A stretch of DNA of 64,000 nt from Bacillus sp. 1780r2a1 (lineage in GTDB: Bacteria > Bacillota > Bacilli > Bacillales > Bacillaceae_H): NCBI GenBank assembly GCA_024134725.1, contig CP099863.1:2351501-2415500 (forward strand). Direction: 5' to 3'. The position numbers and the translations under genes are program-made. Position 1 is the stretch's first letter. Every line of letters starts with the position of its first letter. Under the pieces are notes generated by a model. The model made no database searches, had not been told where the DNA came from, and saw only the letters and a program-made list of their open reading frames with translations. Positions 34,660 through 43,314 of this stretch are shown piece by piece.

Positions 34660-35556
34660 TTAATATAACGGAACAATTTTTGCTTCAGCGACTTTTTTCT
34701 TAATTAAAGGCGGTAGCCATTCGCGCACATCTGAAAACTCATAGCCCCAAAAACTAGCCTTTTCATTGCTCATGGTCCACGAATGATCTAGCCCATAAGG
34801 CGACGCGTTCTCATCCGTTACTCTCTTTGTGATTTTTGCCTGCTGATTTGTTTCAGCTTCTATTAAACTCATTAACTCTTTTAGCGAAATGGCACCGTTG
34901 GAGCATGCATTAATTGGGCCTTTTAGCTTTTGCTCTCCGCACCATGCTAAGAACGCTCCAGCTTCTTCTCGTGAAATAAAATTAAGCTGTGCATCAATAT
35001 CAGGAAAACCGATTTCTTCTTGATGCATCACTTTATCAATATGGAAGCGAAGACGATTTGTATAATCATTATCACCTAATACAATCGGAATGCGTACAGC
35101 TGTCACTGAAAAAGATGCTTTTTGAAAAAGGACGGCTTCAGCTTGTCGCTTTCCTTCTTGATAAGAGATATTTTCTTTTCTAGCATACGATATTGGGTAC
35201 GTATATGGATCAAAATCTTCTTCGTAAAAATGTTCTTTTGAAGAACCATATACAGATAAGGTAGATGTTAGTACATAGTGGTCTGTACTATTTTGAAAAG
35301 CGTCTACAGCTACTAAAGCGCCATGAGATGAATAACAAATTTGATCAAAAACCACATCCCACTTACGACCGCGCGTTGCTTCTATAATGGATTGTTTCTC
35401 AACGCGATCTAACTTAATTCGCTCTACTCGATCACCAAACGAATCTTCACGCTGTCCACGATTTGCAATGGTAACCTGTACTTTTTTTGCGAGTAATTCT
35501 TCAACAAGATTCGTGCCAAAAAAACGTGTACCGCCTAAAACAAGTGCTGTTTTCAT
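34660..35556 (-). CDS. NAD-dependent epimerase/dehydratase family protein
   Basis: A 298-residue extended-SDR protein with the N-terminal Rossmann motif LVLGGTRFFGTNL (G-x-x-G-x-x-G type) and an atypical active site: the usual Y-x-x-x-K appears as YQEGKRQAE. The start is the ATG of MKTALV, five bases after GGTGGAG. It resembles the SDR proteins related to chloroplast stem-loop binding and mRNA-binding epimerase-like factors. Substrate unknown. Monocistronic. Confidence 0.85.
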   Translation of the reverse strand: MKTALVLGGTRFFGTNLVEELLAKKVQVTIANRGQREDSFGDRVERIKLDRVEKQSIIEATRGRKWDVVFDQICYSSHGALVAVDAFQNSTDHYVLTSTLSVYGSSKEHFYEEDFDPYTYPISYARKENISYQEGKRQAEAVLFQKASFSVTAVRIPIVLGDNDYTNRLRFHIDKVMHQEEIGFPDIDAQLNFISREEAGAFLAWCGEQKLKGPINACSNGAISLKELMSLIEAETNQQAKITKRVTDENASPYGLDHSWTMSNEKASFWGYEFSDVREWLPPLIKKKVAEAKIVPLY

Positions 35557-35761
35557 CTTTTCTCCACCTTTCATAATATCCTCTTTCTTATCATACCATT
35601 ATTATCCATGGTTGCGTACTTTTTAGTTGTGAAACTTTTTTATCGTTTTCAATGGATATATTGTCCTTCCCTTCATTTATTCATGATAAGATAGCCATAT
35701 TGTTCTGTAAAACGGTAGACTTTTAGGCTACGATATTAATTGAAAAGGAGTTGAATTATGA

Positions 35762-36967
35762 TTGAAAGGTTCACCGATTAAACCAAGTGAGCGAATCATT
35801 ACGTTAGATGTCATTCGAGGTTTTGCGTTATTAGGCATCTTGCTCGTCAATATGCCCGCTTTTCATTCACCAGATTTCATTCATCAGCTATACGCTATAG
35901 ATGTAGGTTACGAAGGGTTAGACGCCATTATATACGCATTTTTACAGCTTTTTGTTCAGGTTAAGTTTTTTACAATTTTTTCATTCCTATTTGGGGTAGG
36001 CTTTTATTTATTCATGAAAAGAGCTGAATCGAAAGGATTGAAAATGAGAAGCTTGTTTTTTAGAAGAGCTTTTATTCTATTAATTATTGGTTTGCTTCAT
36101 TTAATCTTTTTATGGTTTGGAGATATCCTACACCTTTATGCAGTAGGTGGATTTTTACTATTGGCTTTTTATAACCGCATGCCCAAAACTCTCATTAAAT
36201 GGGCCTTTAGCTTGTTAGCTATTTATTTAGCTCTTTTATCCATAACGTTTTTTATTCCAGTTGATATGATGGACGAACTTGAACTAGGAAATGCAGATGA
36301 TGTGCTGCCTACATACATTTATATGTATGAAAGCGCTCCTTATCTAGAATGGCTTGCTTATCGAGTAAAACTTGAGGTCATTCCCATTTTACTTAATATC
36401 CCATTCACGTTAATACCCGTGTTTGCTTTCTTTTTATTCGGCTTATATGCAGGAAAAAAAGGTATTTTTGAAAATGCCGATTGCGCTCCTTTTATTAAAA
36501 AGGTTCAGATAGTAACAGGTTCGCTAAGTATACCTTTTGTCATTTGTTTATTTTTGTTGCTGCAAGGTCTATGGGATGTCGGTGTATACAAATCTTCCGC
36601 TACTGACCTCTTTAAAAATTTAAGTGGATTTTCTCTTTGTTTTTTCTATATGGCCACTTTAACTCGATTACTGCAGTTAGATACCTGGAAGAAGCGGCTT
36701 GGCTGGCTTCAGTTTGTAGGCCGGATGGCGTTAACCAATTATTTAGCTCAGACCTTCATTTGTTTTATCTTGTTTAACGGCTTTAATTTATACAATCACG
36801 TTAGTTTGACCTTGGGTACTGCAATTGCTATTGTAATTTTTATTGCTCAAGTCATTTGGAGCAAAGCATGGTTTAGATTTTTTCAATTTGGTCCAATGGA
36901 ATGGCTATGGCGTATCCTCACTTATGGGCATAGTTCTCCTCTTAAACGTCAACCAAAAGCAAGCTAA
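35762..36967 (+). CDS. DUF418 family membrane protein
   Basis: A 401-residue integral membrane protein with 8-10 helices. The family C-terminus is clear: FVGRMALTNYLAQTFICFI and FQFGPMEWLWRILTYG. The N-terminus ERIITLDVIRGFALLGILLV is of the acyltransferase-3-related type. Function unknown; possibly acyl transfer to an envelope molecule. The frame opens with TTG at 35762, yet the ribosome binding site AAAAGGAG is spaced for an ATG at 35758 that is out of frame and gives a 7-codon peptide. See findings. Confidence 0.88.
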   Translation: MKGSPIKPSERIITLDVIRGFALLGILLVNMPAFHSPDFIHQLYAIDVGYEGLDAIIYAFLQLFVQVKFFTIFSFLFGVGFYLFMKRAESKGLKMRSLFFRRAFILLIIGLLHLIFLWFGDILHLYAVGGFLLLAFYNRMPKTLIKWAFSLLAIYLALLSITFFIPVDMMDELELGNADDVLPTYIYMYESAPYLEWLAYRVKLEVIPILLNIPFTLIPVFAFFLFGLYAGKKGIFENADCAPFIKKVQIVTGSLSIPFVICLFLLLQGLWDVGVYKSSATDLFKNLSGFSLCFFYMATLTRLLQLDTWKKRLGWLQFVGRMALTNYLAQTFICFILFNGFNLYNHVSLTLGTAIAIVIFIAQVIWSKAWFRFFQFGPMEWLWRILTYGHSSPLKRQPKAS

Positions 36968-37005
36968 AAAAAAGCGCTGTAGTATGGAAACTACAGCGCT
37001 TTTTT
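36968..37005. terminator. Bidirectional terminator
   Basis: AAAAAAGCGCTGTAGT and its perfect complement, 16-bp stem, between the DUF418 gene and a converging small gene. Confidence 0.92.
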
Positions 37006-37010
37006 CTTTT

Positions 37011-37304
37011 TTAATGAAGAAAGAAAAATAAAGCTAGACCCAAAAAGAAAAGTGAAAGAATGAATTCAAATGTCCACTGCCACTTTTCTCGTTTTAAAAT
37101 GATATGTTCAATTGCAGAAAGAAATGAGGTTGCGCTTACACACACTAAAATAAAGCTAAGCTGACTTACGGTAAACTTTGTTATGAAGCTGATAATAAGC
37201 AAAGTAGCAACAACTAAAAACAAAGTGAGCTGAACGGCAAATACCCATTTAATTCTTTGCTTGTACCCATCCTTTAACGCTTGTAATAAATCATTGCTAA
37301 TCAC
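37011..37304 (-). CDS. Small membrane protein, 97 aa
   Basis: Three membrane helices (WVFAVQLTLFLVVATLLIISF, SFILVCVSATSFLSAI, FEFILSLFFLGLALFFFL) with a basic N-terminal segment and KREKW between helices 2 and 3. Starts at GTG with AAAGGAG at 7 bases. Conserved role not recognised. The GyrI-like gene lies just upstream (37334-37828) on the same strand, so they may be co-transcribed. Confidence 0.72.
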   Translation of the reverse strand: MISNDLLQALKDGYKQRIKWVFAVQLTLFLVVATLLIISFITKFTVSQLSFILVCVSATSFLSAIEHIILKREKWQWTFEFILSLFFLGLALFFFLH

Positions 37305-37333
37305 AACTTTACTCCTTTATACATTTAAAACGA

Positions 37334-37828
37334 CTACGATTTTATCGAGACATAAATATCAACCTGACTGAAATCTGGATCAATGCAGCGCTCATCATAG
37401 AGCTCGAAATCCAAAACGAACGCTCGCTCATTCTTATTGGACCACTCCCATATGTATGACCAAGCATCTAAAACCACTTGCTTAGCGGGACCGATAGCTG
37501 TAGTAAACACCATATACTCACCCGCTGGAATGGTAAACTCTTGCATTTCTTCTCTTAGCTCTCCACCTGGTGTAACTTCATATCCAAGTGCAAACGTAAA
37601 TTCAATTGGATTCAACAATTCATAATCTGCATATAACGCAAACATCTTTCCATTTACTTTATTGGCAATTTTATTAGCCATTTGTTGCTTGTAAAACATG
37701 TCCCAATGGGCTGGAATTGTTCCCGTTCCTTTTTCTTCTGCCCGATCCGTTGTACGAATAGGAACCCCTACTACGGTTAGTTCATCAATATAAACTTTCC
37801 GCTGGTCTATCACTACATTCGCCAACAT
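37334..37828 (-). CDS. GyrI-like effector-binding domain protein
   Basis: A 164-residue protein with the AraC effector-binding/GyrI-like SOUL fold: an initial strand VYIDELTVVGVPIRT, then IPAHWDMFYKQQM, FTFALGYEV and the signature FTIPAGEYMVFTTAIGP, ending WSNKNERAFVLDFELYDE. These bind small, often cationic, amphipathic molecules; standalone forms act as sinks or sensors. AGGGGG site before the ATG. Ligand unknown. Confidence 0.85.
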   Translation of the reverse strand: MLANVVIDQRKVYIDELTVVGVPIRTTDRAEEKGTGTIPAHWDMFYKQQMANKIANKVNGKMFALYADYELLNPIEFTFALGYEVTPGGELREEMQEFTIPAGEYMVFTTAIGPAKQVVLDAWSYIWEWSNKNERAFVLDFELYDERCIDPDFSQVDIYVSIKS

Positions 37829-38019
37829 GACGACCCCCTGTCACTTCCAAACTCTTTTAATCTCTAAATGAGGGAATTACTTCTTTAATATGAATTTTAT
37901 TTGTATTCAAACAAAACGTCAACTGGCTAAGTTCACTCTGCTTATAAAAAAAGAGTCTATTTTTAAAGTTTCCTCAATAGGTATAGGATACAAACAAGTA
38001 AATCGATAGAGGTGAACTG

Positions 38020-38310
38020 ATGAAACTTATTGAACTAGCAAATATTATTAAGCATAGTGAGCTCACTACTATAGAGCACTTCCCAAAAGAGTTCTATACT
38101 GAATATACAATTACTAACCCTATTATTCATATCTCATTAAAAACAAGTCAAACCAAACAGCACGTTATTTCTTTTACTATCTATCTGAAAAAGGAAAAAC
38201 AATATTGGGCTTCATATGACCACAGCACCGATTCAATTTATGAACTATATTGTAATCTTCATCTACCAGCTTCAATTAAAGAAATTTTCCTTCACATGGC
38301 TAATTGCTAG
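38020..38310 (+). CDS. Hypothetical protein, 96 aa
   Basis: A 96-residue soluble protein with an AGAGGTG site before its ATG. Alternating strands (IIHISLKTSQTKQHVISFTI) and aromatic residues give it an alpha/beta character. I do not recognise it. It is convergent with the next gene with no room for a terminator. Confidence 0.6.
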   Translation: MKLIELANIIKHSELTTIEHFPKEFYTEYTITNPIIHISLKTSQTKQHVISFTIYLKKEKQYWASYDHSTDSIYELYCNLHLPASIKEIFLHMANC

Positions 38311-38311
38311 C

Positions 38312-39220
38312 TTATACAAATAGACTTAACGTTTGTTTATCAATTTTTCTCGCATTATCTTTTTCATAGGTTTTGTGAATATGGCGCTTAATTTGTTTTA
38401 AGAATGACATTACTTCACCACTTGACATAAAAGCATGATTTAATGATAACGAGTACTTATTGGCCACCCGAAGTTCTTCAGCTCCTACAGATATTGGAAC
38501 ATATTGAAAAAGGTTCCATGGATAGTAGAGTGTTGTAAATGACTTTGAAAAGTAAATTCCCTCTGCGCATATCGTAATTCCTTCTGTTTTTTGATGAGGG
38601 TATGTGCTTAAATGCGCAACAATACGGTTTGTTTTTGCTACAGGTAAGCGATTTTTAATTTCTTTTGTCATCTCTTCACCTAACTGATCTGTTGTTGCCA
38701 ATACCTGCTCCGCTTTTAGCAGTGGATTATGCTCTTGAAAAGAGGCACAAATTGATGTTAATCCTTCTAGTGAAATAGCTGGGTATGTATGCTCCTTACA
38801 CATAAACTCATGTGAGTGATGACACAATAGCTGCTGAATTTTTCGCAATAGGTCTATTAACTTCCCCGCAGAATATGCGTTTTCATTCAAGTGAAAAATT
38901 TCTTCACCATTAAAGCAGATAATGTGTTCTCCTCTAAGGGAGATCGATGTAAGCCGTTGAAACTCATTCCAACTTATCGACCCTTTCTTTTTGCGCCAAC
39001 ACTTCCAATAAAGCCCGTCCGTTGTTAAGTAAAATCCTCTCTTACCATAAAACCCGATTAAAGACGTATCTAAGTATGCAATTACTTTTTCTTGCCTTTT
39101 CATTTGAAAATATTTTATCGCCGCTTTTTCGCATGAACGTGGAATGGATGTTGCATAAAAACTTGCTTCTTGATACATTAAACATAAATCTCTTAGATAC
39201 GTTGTTTTCGTTAGTGCCAC
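38312..39220 (-). CDS. Hypothetical protein with two PH-like repeats
   Basis: A 302-residue cytoplasmic protein whose two halves share a pattern: VIAYLDTSLIG..KRGFYLTTDGLYWK with ISWNEF, and IVAHLSTYPHQ..EGITICAEGIYFSK with YPWNLF. Each is like a bacterial PH (YdbT/YokE-type) domain: strand, hydrophobic-x-T/A-x-x-G-hydrophobic-Y, then a W-N turn, and a helix at the end. I choose the GTG six bases after GGGGGG; an ATG lies directly on that site. Membrane-lipid or protein binding is a possibility; no function is known. Confidence 0.6.
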   Translation of the reverse strand: MALTKTTYLRDLCLMYQEASFYATSIPRSCEKAAIKYFQMKRQEKVIAYLDTSLIGFYGKRGFYLTTDGLYWKCWRKKKGSISWNEFQRLTSISLRGEHIICFNGEEIFHLNENAYSAGKLIDLLRKIQQLLCHHSHEFMCKEHTYPAISLEGLTSICASFQEHNPLLKAEQVLATTDQLGEEMTKEIKNRLPVAKTNRIVAHLSTYPHQKTEGITICAEGIYFSKSFTTLYYPWNLFQYVPISVGAEELRVANKYSLSLNHAFMSSGEVMSFLKQIKRHIHKTYEKDNARKIDKQTLSLFV

Positions 39221-39354
39221 GTTCATCCCCCCTTTTTCTACTACCTTATTAAACGTCACAAATTAGAAAAAGTTTCATATTTTTATACATTCCCTAAAAA
39301 ACTTTTTTTATTCCGAAAAATAAGATAATTAAAAGTGCAGAGCGAAACCTAAAA

Positions 39355-39379
39355 AAGCGTACAGAATTCCAATACGCTT
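39355..39379 (-). terminator. Terminator of the 65-aa membrane protein gene
   Basis: AAGCGTA/TACGCTT stem; on the minus strand followed by TTTT. Confidence 0.7.
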
Positions 39380-39389
39380 CTTAACCCGT

Positions 39390-39587
39390 TTAATTTACTT
39401 TCTCTTCTTTTACTTTCGCTGCTTCCAGCGACTCAACTCGCTTAATAAGCTGATGCATTGCTTCTAGTAGCGCACGATCATTTTCTGTTTTTGTTTTCAT
39501 AAAGCTAATAAAAGAAACGATTAAATACGCTAATGTTGCAAAAATTGCAATGTAGATTAAAATAGGAATAAATGCTAAAATGGCCAT
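39390..39587 (-). CDS. Small single-pass membrane protein with coiled coil
   Basis: A 65-residue protein: one N-terminal membrane helix (MAILAFIPILIYIAIFATLA and on to about residue 29), then a cytoplasmic heptad-type segment ALLEAMHQLIKRVESLEAAK. The ATG is nine bases after AAGGGG. Such small proteins are common in Bacillus and of unknown role. Confidence 0.7.
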   Translation of the reverse strand: MAILAFIPILIYIAIFATLAYLIVSFISFMKTKTENDRALLEAMHQLIKRVESLEAAKVKEEKVN

Positions 39588-39678
39588 TGTTTTCAACCCC
39601 TTCCATACATACCTATACATAAGCTCTATACTACATTACTATCCTCCAGTTTTCAATTTGGTGTAAAGGAGCGTTACT

Positions 39679-40131
39679 ATGATTATTCGAAGTTATGCAA
39701 AAGCTGATGCAGATATGTTATTGAATTTGTTTCAACAAACCATTAAAACAGTTAATCGCGAGCATTATTCAACCGAACAGCTTGATATTTGGTCTGGTCA
39801 AGCAGGGTGGATAAACCGCTTAGAACATAACGTTACGCTTGTTGCCACTATTCAATCCTATATCGTTGGATTTATTACCATGAAAGATGATGGTTTGATT
39901 GATTTACTATATACACATAAAAATTTTCAACGCCAAGGCATTGCTTCTGCGCTGTTAAAAGCCGTAGAAGCAAGAGCCTATACGCTTGGCCTCACTGCTC
40001 TCCAAACAGAAGCTAGCATTACAGCAGAACCATTTTTTGAAGCACAAGGTTTTCGTATTGTTAAAAAGCAGCAAAAAAAAGTGCAAGAGATTGCGTTTAC
40101 AAATTACTATATGACGAAATCACTCATATAA
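39679..40131 (+). CDS. GNAT family N-acetyltransferase
   Basis: A 150-residue GNAT protein of the YafP/ElaA-like kind. Motif A is LYTHKNFQRQGIASALLKAVE (Q/R-x-x-G-x-A). The beta6-alpha4 end is EPFFEAQGFRIVKKQQ. An AAAGGAG site precedes the ATG. Substrate unknown. Confidence 0.88.
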   Translation: MIIRSYAKADADMLLNLFQQTIKTVNREHYSTEQLDIWSGQAGWINRLEHNVTLVATIQSYIVGFITMKDDGLIDLLYTHKNFQRQGIASALLKAVEARAYTLGLTALQTEASITAEPFFEAQGFRIVKKQQKKVQEIAFTNYYMTKSLI

Positions 40132-40262
40132 AGAATAGTTAGGTTGTCAAAATACGTTCGTTTCATTGCACTTCAGACACAAACTTTCCTCTAGTTCCGG
40201 CAGGCATCGAATATCTCCCCCTACATTCCGCTAGTTTTTAATGATTTGCTAGATCAACAAAA

Positions 40263-40301
40263 ATCCGAACTATAAGGGAACTAACCCTCAATAGTTCGGA
40301 T
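40263..40301 (-). terminator. Terminator of the sortase gene
   Basis: ATCCGAACTAT/ATAGTTCGGAT with inner AGGG/CCCT pairing; on the minus strand followed by TTTTTG. Confidence 0.78.
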
Positions 40302-40339
40302 AGATTATTAACGAAAAGACTGTATTCCAACTTCTTTTG

Positions 40340-41290
40340 CTATTTTGCTAACGTAGAAGGAACAGACTCTTTGCCATACTCATTTACAGCCGTCACATAA
40401 TAACGAGCTCCTTTTGTATTTTCATCTTCAAACGTTTTTCTCTCATGCTCTGAAACACTACCGATATGAACAAATGAACCATCTTGTTCCTTTTTATAAA
40501 TACGATACCCAATAACATTTCCTTCACGAACCGCATGCCAAGAAATAAAGTTACCTGCTATTTGTATATTAGTAGGCGCAGTAGGAGTAGGCGGCTCTGA
40601 TTCTAATTCTTTCGCTTGCTTTTCTATAAGCTCTGTATAAACAACTAACCGCTCTTCATGCGTACCTTCCGCACGATCAAATGTACCCGTACACGTAATT
40701 AGATTGAGGCTTCGACCATCACTGTAGCCAAAGATATCGTTTAGAGGTGCCTCGCTTCTCGGATAGCTTTGAATCTTTTTTACAATGAAGATCAGCTTTG
40801 TTCCTCGCTCACCTGTTACTTGCACTTTGTCACCTTTTTTGAGATTTTTTAAGTTATAAAAAATGGCTGGACCGCTTTTACTGTCAACATGTCCTGCTAG
40901 TACTGCATTCCCTTTAGCACCTGGCTTTGCTCCTAGTTCATACCACGCGACACCGTCTTCAGTTGATGGGGCTGCCATTTCTCCGCTATCTAGTAATCCT
41001 ACCCGTTCAATCGAGGCTTCCACATTAATAGCAGGAATAGTGACTTGAGTAGGAGTAACTCCTTTAAACCGTTGATTTAATTTTGAAGGATCTGTCTTAT
41101 GAGATTTCATGACGGTGAACTCTTCTTGAAGCGTCACTTTACTCTTTAGATCTTCTTTGCTTTCTTTACTGAGAGAACCTTCACCTGTTGCTTCTTCTGC
41201 TTGAGCAAGAATTTCTTTCACATAAAGGGTACCACCAATTGCTAATAATGCAAATAAAAGAATATATGCAGTAATAATTGCTTTTCTCAT
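40340..41290 (-). CDS. Sortase (class D/F-like) with C-terminal fibronectin type III domain
   Basis: A 316-residue protein: N-terminal membrane helix (about 5-22), spacer, then a sortase beta barrel with the complete triad His134 (VLAGHVDSKSGPA), Cys200 (LNLITCTGTF) and Arg214 (EERLVVYTEL). A Pro-rich linker leads to a fibronectin type III domain (about 238-316; VIGYRIYKKE, GARYYVTAVNEYG), which is unusual for a sortase. Sortases cut LPxTG-like motifs and attach proteins to peptidoglycan. The next gene upstream encodes a protein with such a motif, so this is likely its dedicated enzyme. Confidence 0.92.
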   Translation of the reverse strand: MRKAIITAYILLFALLAIGGTLYVKEILAQAEEATGEGSLSKESKEDLKSKVTLQEEFTVMKSHKTDPSKLNQRFKGVTPTQVTIPAINVEASIERVGLLDSGEMAAPSTEDGVAWYELGAKPGAKGNAVLAGHVDSKSGPAIFYNLKNLKKGDKVQVTGERGTKLIFIVKKIQSYPRSEAPLNDIFGYSDGRSLNLITCTGTFDRAEGTHEERLVVYTELIEKQAKELESEPPTPTAPTNIQIAGNFISWHAVREGNVIGYRIYKKEQDGSFVHIGSVSEHERKTFEDENTKGARYYVTAVNEYGKESVPSTLAK

Positions 41291-41364
41291 CTGCTTCCAC
41301 CTCGATTCTATTACACAATGGCGAAAAGAAGAGAGATTGCTCCCTCTTCTCTTCTCTTTATGGC

Positions 41365-42717
41365 TTATTTACTTGCTTGCACTTTTCGACGAACAACTAC
41401 AGCTGCTGTTAATGCTGCTAAAGCTCCTAGTGCTGTCCATACGATTGTTAATGGATTGGTTGTAGATTCAGAAGCTCCACCCAAACCAGTTTTCGGCATA
41501 TCTGTTGGCATTTTTGTCTCTGCAAATTGGTCTGGTGATTGCTTAACGATTGCATCACCAAGCGCTTGACCAACACCAAACATTAGCTTATACCCTTCAC
41601 GAAATGTATCATAACTTCCGTTATAGTTACCTGAAGCATATTGTTCAAACGCTTTAATCACCGTTTGCTCATGTGCTAATACAGCATCTTTCGCTGCGCC
41701 AGATGGTAGGTTTTCTTCAGTTGCAGCTCCTAAAAACGCTCCAAATTCATCAGCAAATTTTTTCAATTTTTCTTGAGCTGCTGCTTCTGCTTCTTTATCA
41801 CCTTTCACTTTTGCACTAGCAAGCTCTGCTTGTGCGTTAATGTGGTCTCCTTGCCAAATCTTTTCAAACTGTGCAGCTCCTTCATCTCCATAAATAGATG
41901 CAATAGCTGCTTTGAAGTCCGCAGTATGTGCGTCTTCAGCCCAGTTTACAAAATCATAGTCTGCTGCACCGTCAAATCCTTTTTGCATACCAATTGCTGC
42001 TAGGGCAAAATGCTCTGAAGCTAAGCTGTTTAACGTAGAACGTAAATCTGCTGCTGGCGTATCTGATTTTGAGTTCTCGAACTTTTCAGGCATTTGTGTA
42101 ACGATTGCATTTGATAAAGCATCGCTAATGACATACATATGCTTAAATCCTTCACGGAAAGACTGGTAAGCGCCTTCATAGTCTCCTTCAACATAATCGT
42201 CAAATGTTTCTAAAACTTGATTTTCGTGAAGTCTTACTGCTTCTTTCGCTGTTTCTTCAGGAAGTTTACCTTCCGTTGCTGTTCCTAAGAAAGCTGAGAA
42301 TTCATCAACAAATTCCTGTACCTCTTTTTCAGCTTCTGCTCGGGCACTTTCATCTTTTTCTTTCGCAGCTTTTACAAGGTCATCTGTATAGTTATTATGT
42401 TCTCTGAAAATTCGTTCAAATTCTTTCGCACCTTCGTCACCATATACAGATGCAATAGCTGGGGTCATATCAGCCGCATTTTCATCTAGTGCTTTAAACG
42501 CTTCATTTGCATCTTCTGCACCATCATAAGCTTTCGTCATTGCAGTTACTGCTAAAACGAAATGTTCAGACAGTAGCTGATCAAGAGTGGAACGTAAATC
42601 CGCTGCAGGAGTCTCCACTGTCGGCTGCATTTGTGTTGGTTCTGCTGCGCTTACCATTGTTGGTACAAGAAGTGATGCACCTAATACCGGGGCTATTAAT
42701 TTTTTGCTAATTTTCAT
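41365..42717 (-). CDS. Sortase-anchored surface protein with two helical repeats
   Basis: A 450-residue surface protein. Signal peptide with cleavage near VSAAEP; two homologous helical repeats of about 175 residues (about 40-215 and 225-400), each opening DLRSTLx-LxSEHFxLA and closing with a FREGYK/FREGFK segment; then the sorting signal MPKTG (407-411), a hydrophobic helix and the tail RRKVQASK. MPKTG is a variant of LPxTG. The repeats look like four-helix bundles with His and Glu at ferritin-like positions (LSEHF, LHEN), but I cannot name the family. It precedes the sortase gene by 74 bases. Confidence 0.85.
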   Translation of the reverse strand: MKISKKLIAPVLGASLLVPTMVSAAEPTQMQPTVETPAADLRSTLDQLLSEHFVLAVTAMTKAYDGAEDANEAFKALDENAADMTPAIASVYGDEGAKEFERIFREHNNYTDDLVKAAKEKDESARAEAEKEVQEFVDEFSAFLGTATEGKLPEETAKEAVRLHENQVLETFDDYVEGDYEGAYQSFREGFKHMYVISDALSNAIVTQMPEKFENSKSDTPAADLRSTLNSLASEHFALAAIGMQKGFDGAADYDFVNWAEDAHTADFKAAIASIYGDEGAAQFEKIWQGDHINAQAELASAKVKGDKEAEAAAQEKLKKFADEFGAFLGAATEENLPSGAAKDAVLAHEQTVIKAFEQYASGNYNGSYDTFREGYKLMFGVGQALGDAIVKQSPDQFAETKMPTDMPKTGLGGASESTTNPLTIVWTALGALAALTAAVVVRRKVQASK

Positions 42718-42757
42718 TTTTACACACTCTCCTCTAGTTTTGTTTTTTCTACATTCT

Positions 42758-42786
42758 CTAACGAAATTTTTTTATTCTTAGATCAC
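42758..42786 (-). promoter_or_regulatory. ECF-like promoter element, copy 1
   Basis: On the minus strand, an A-tract, GTGATC, then TTCGTTAG. TGATC to CGTTAG is 17 bases. This is the copy nearest the surface-protein gene. Identical spacing and hexamers occur at 42841 and 42910. Confidence 0.55.
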
Positions 42787-42840
42787 TTTTTTCTAAAAAA
42801 ATTTTTTCTTTTTTGACTGTGACCTATATTCGCTACTTAC

Positions 42841-42869
42841 CTAACGAATGAAGTTTAAATTGAGATCAC
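42841..42869 (-). promoter_or_regulatory. ECF-like promoter element, copy 2
   Basis: Same elements and spacing as copy 1: A-tract, GTGATC, 17 bases from TGATC, then CGTTAG on the minus strand. It lies 83 bp upstream of copy 1. Confidence 0.55.
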
Positions 42870-42909
42870 ACTTTTTTTATTTTTCATCATAAGTGCGCTC
42901 TCTATTTTC

Positions 42910-42938
42910 CTAACGAATTCATTATCAGTTTGGATCAC
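42910..42938 (-). promoter_or_regulatory. ECF-like promoter element, copy 3
   Basis: Same elements and spacing as copies 1 and 2. A degenerate fourth copy (TGATC and CGTTTA) lies 69 bp farther upstream, near 42979-43007. Confidence 0.55.
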
Positions 42939-43108
42939 CTTCTTTTTAAAAATTTCTTAATAAGTTGTTCTTACTAAATAAACGCACACTGTTGATAATT
43001 GGATCATTTTTTCTCAAAAAAAGTTTTTCTGCTTCTTATCACATAGTTCAAGCACTCCGCAGCATAGATAATAAAAGCATTTCTATTCTACTTACGGAGG
43101 GAACTCAT

Positions 43109-43276
43109 ATGGCTCATCTTTATTCTAAAGGCTGGTTTATTAAAGAGCTAAAAGCTGTAAACGTTACAAAGATTGAAGGAAGAAAGCTTGAAATTTTTAA
43201 AACATACATCCTTCGTAATCTCTATCTTGAGCTCGTAGAAGATGGCACAATTAAACCTCCTTTACCATCTGAATAA
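43109..43276 (+). CDS. DUF2639-like (YflJ-type) small protein, 55 aa
   Basis: A 55-residue basic protein, MAHLYSKGWFIKELKAVNVT at the start, then IEGRKLEIFKTYILRNLYLE. The GW-x-I-K-E-L-K and GRKLE-x-x-KT-x-x-LRNLY pattern matches the small DUF2639/YflJ proteins as I remember them. A GGAGGG site precedes the ATG, and a 14-bp hairpin follows the stop. Function unknown. Confidence 0.7.
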   Translation: MAHLYSKGWFIKELKAVNVTKIEGRKLEIFKTYILRNLYLELVEDGTIKPPLPSE

Positions 43277-43282
43277 ACAAGA

Positions 43283-43314
43283 AACAGCCTTTGAGCTTTC
43301 GCTCAAAGGCTGTT
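43283..43314. terminator. Bidirectional terminator
   Basis: AACAGCCTTTGAGC and its complement, 14-bp perfect stem, loop TTTC; it serves the DUF2639-like gene and the converging hydrolase gene. Confidence 0.85.
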
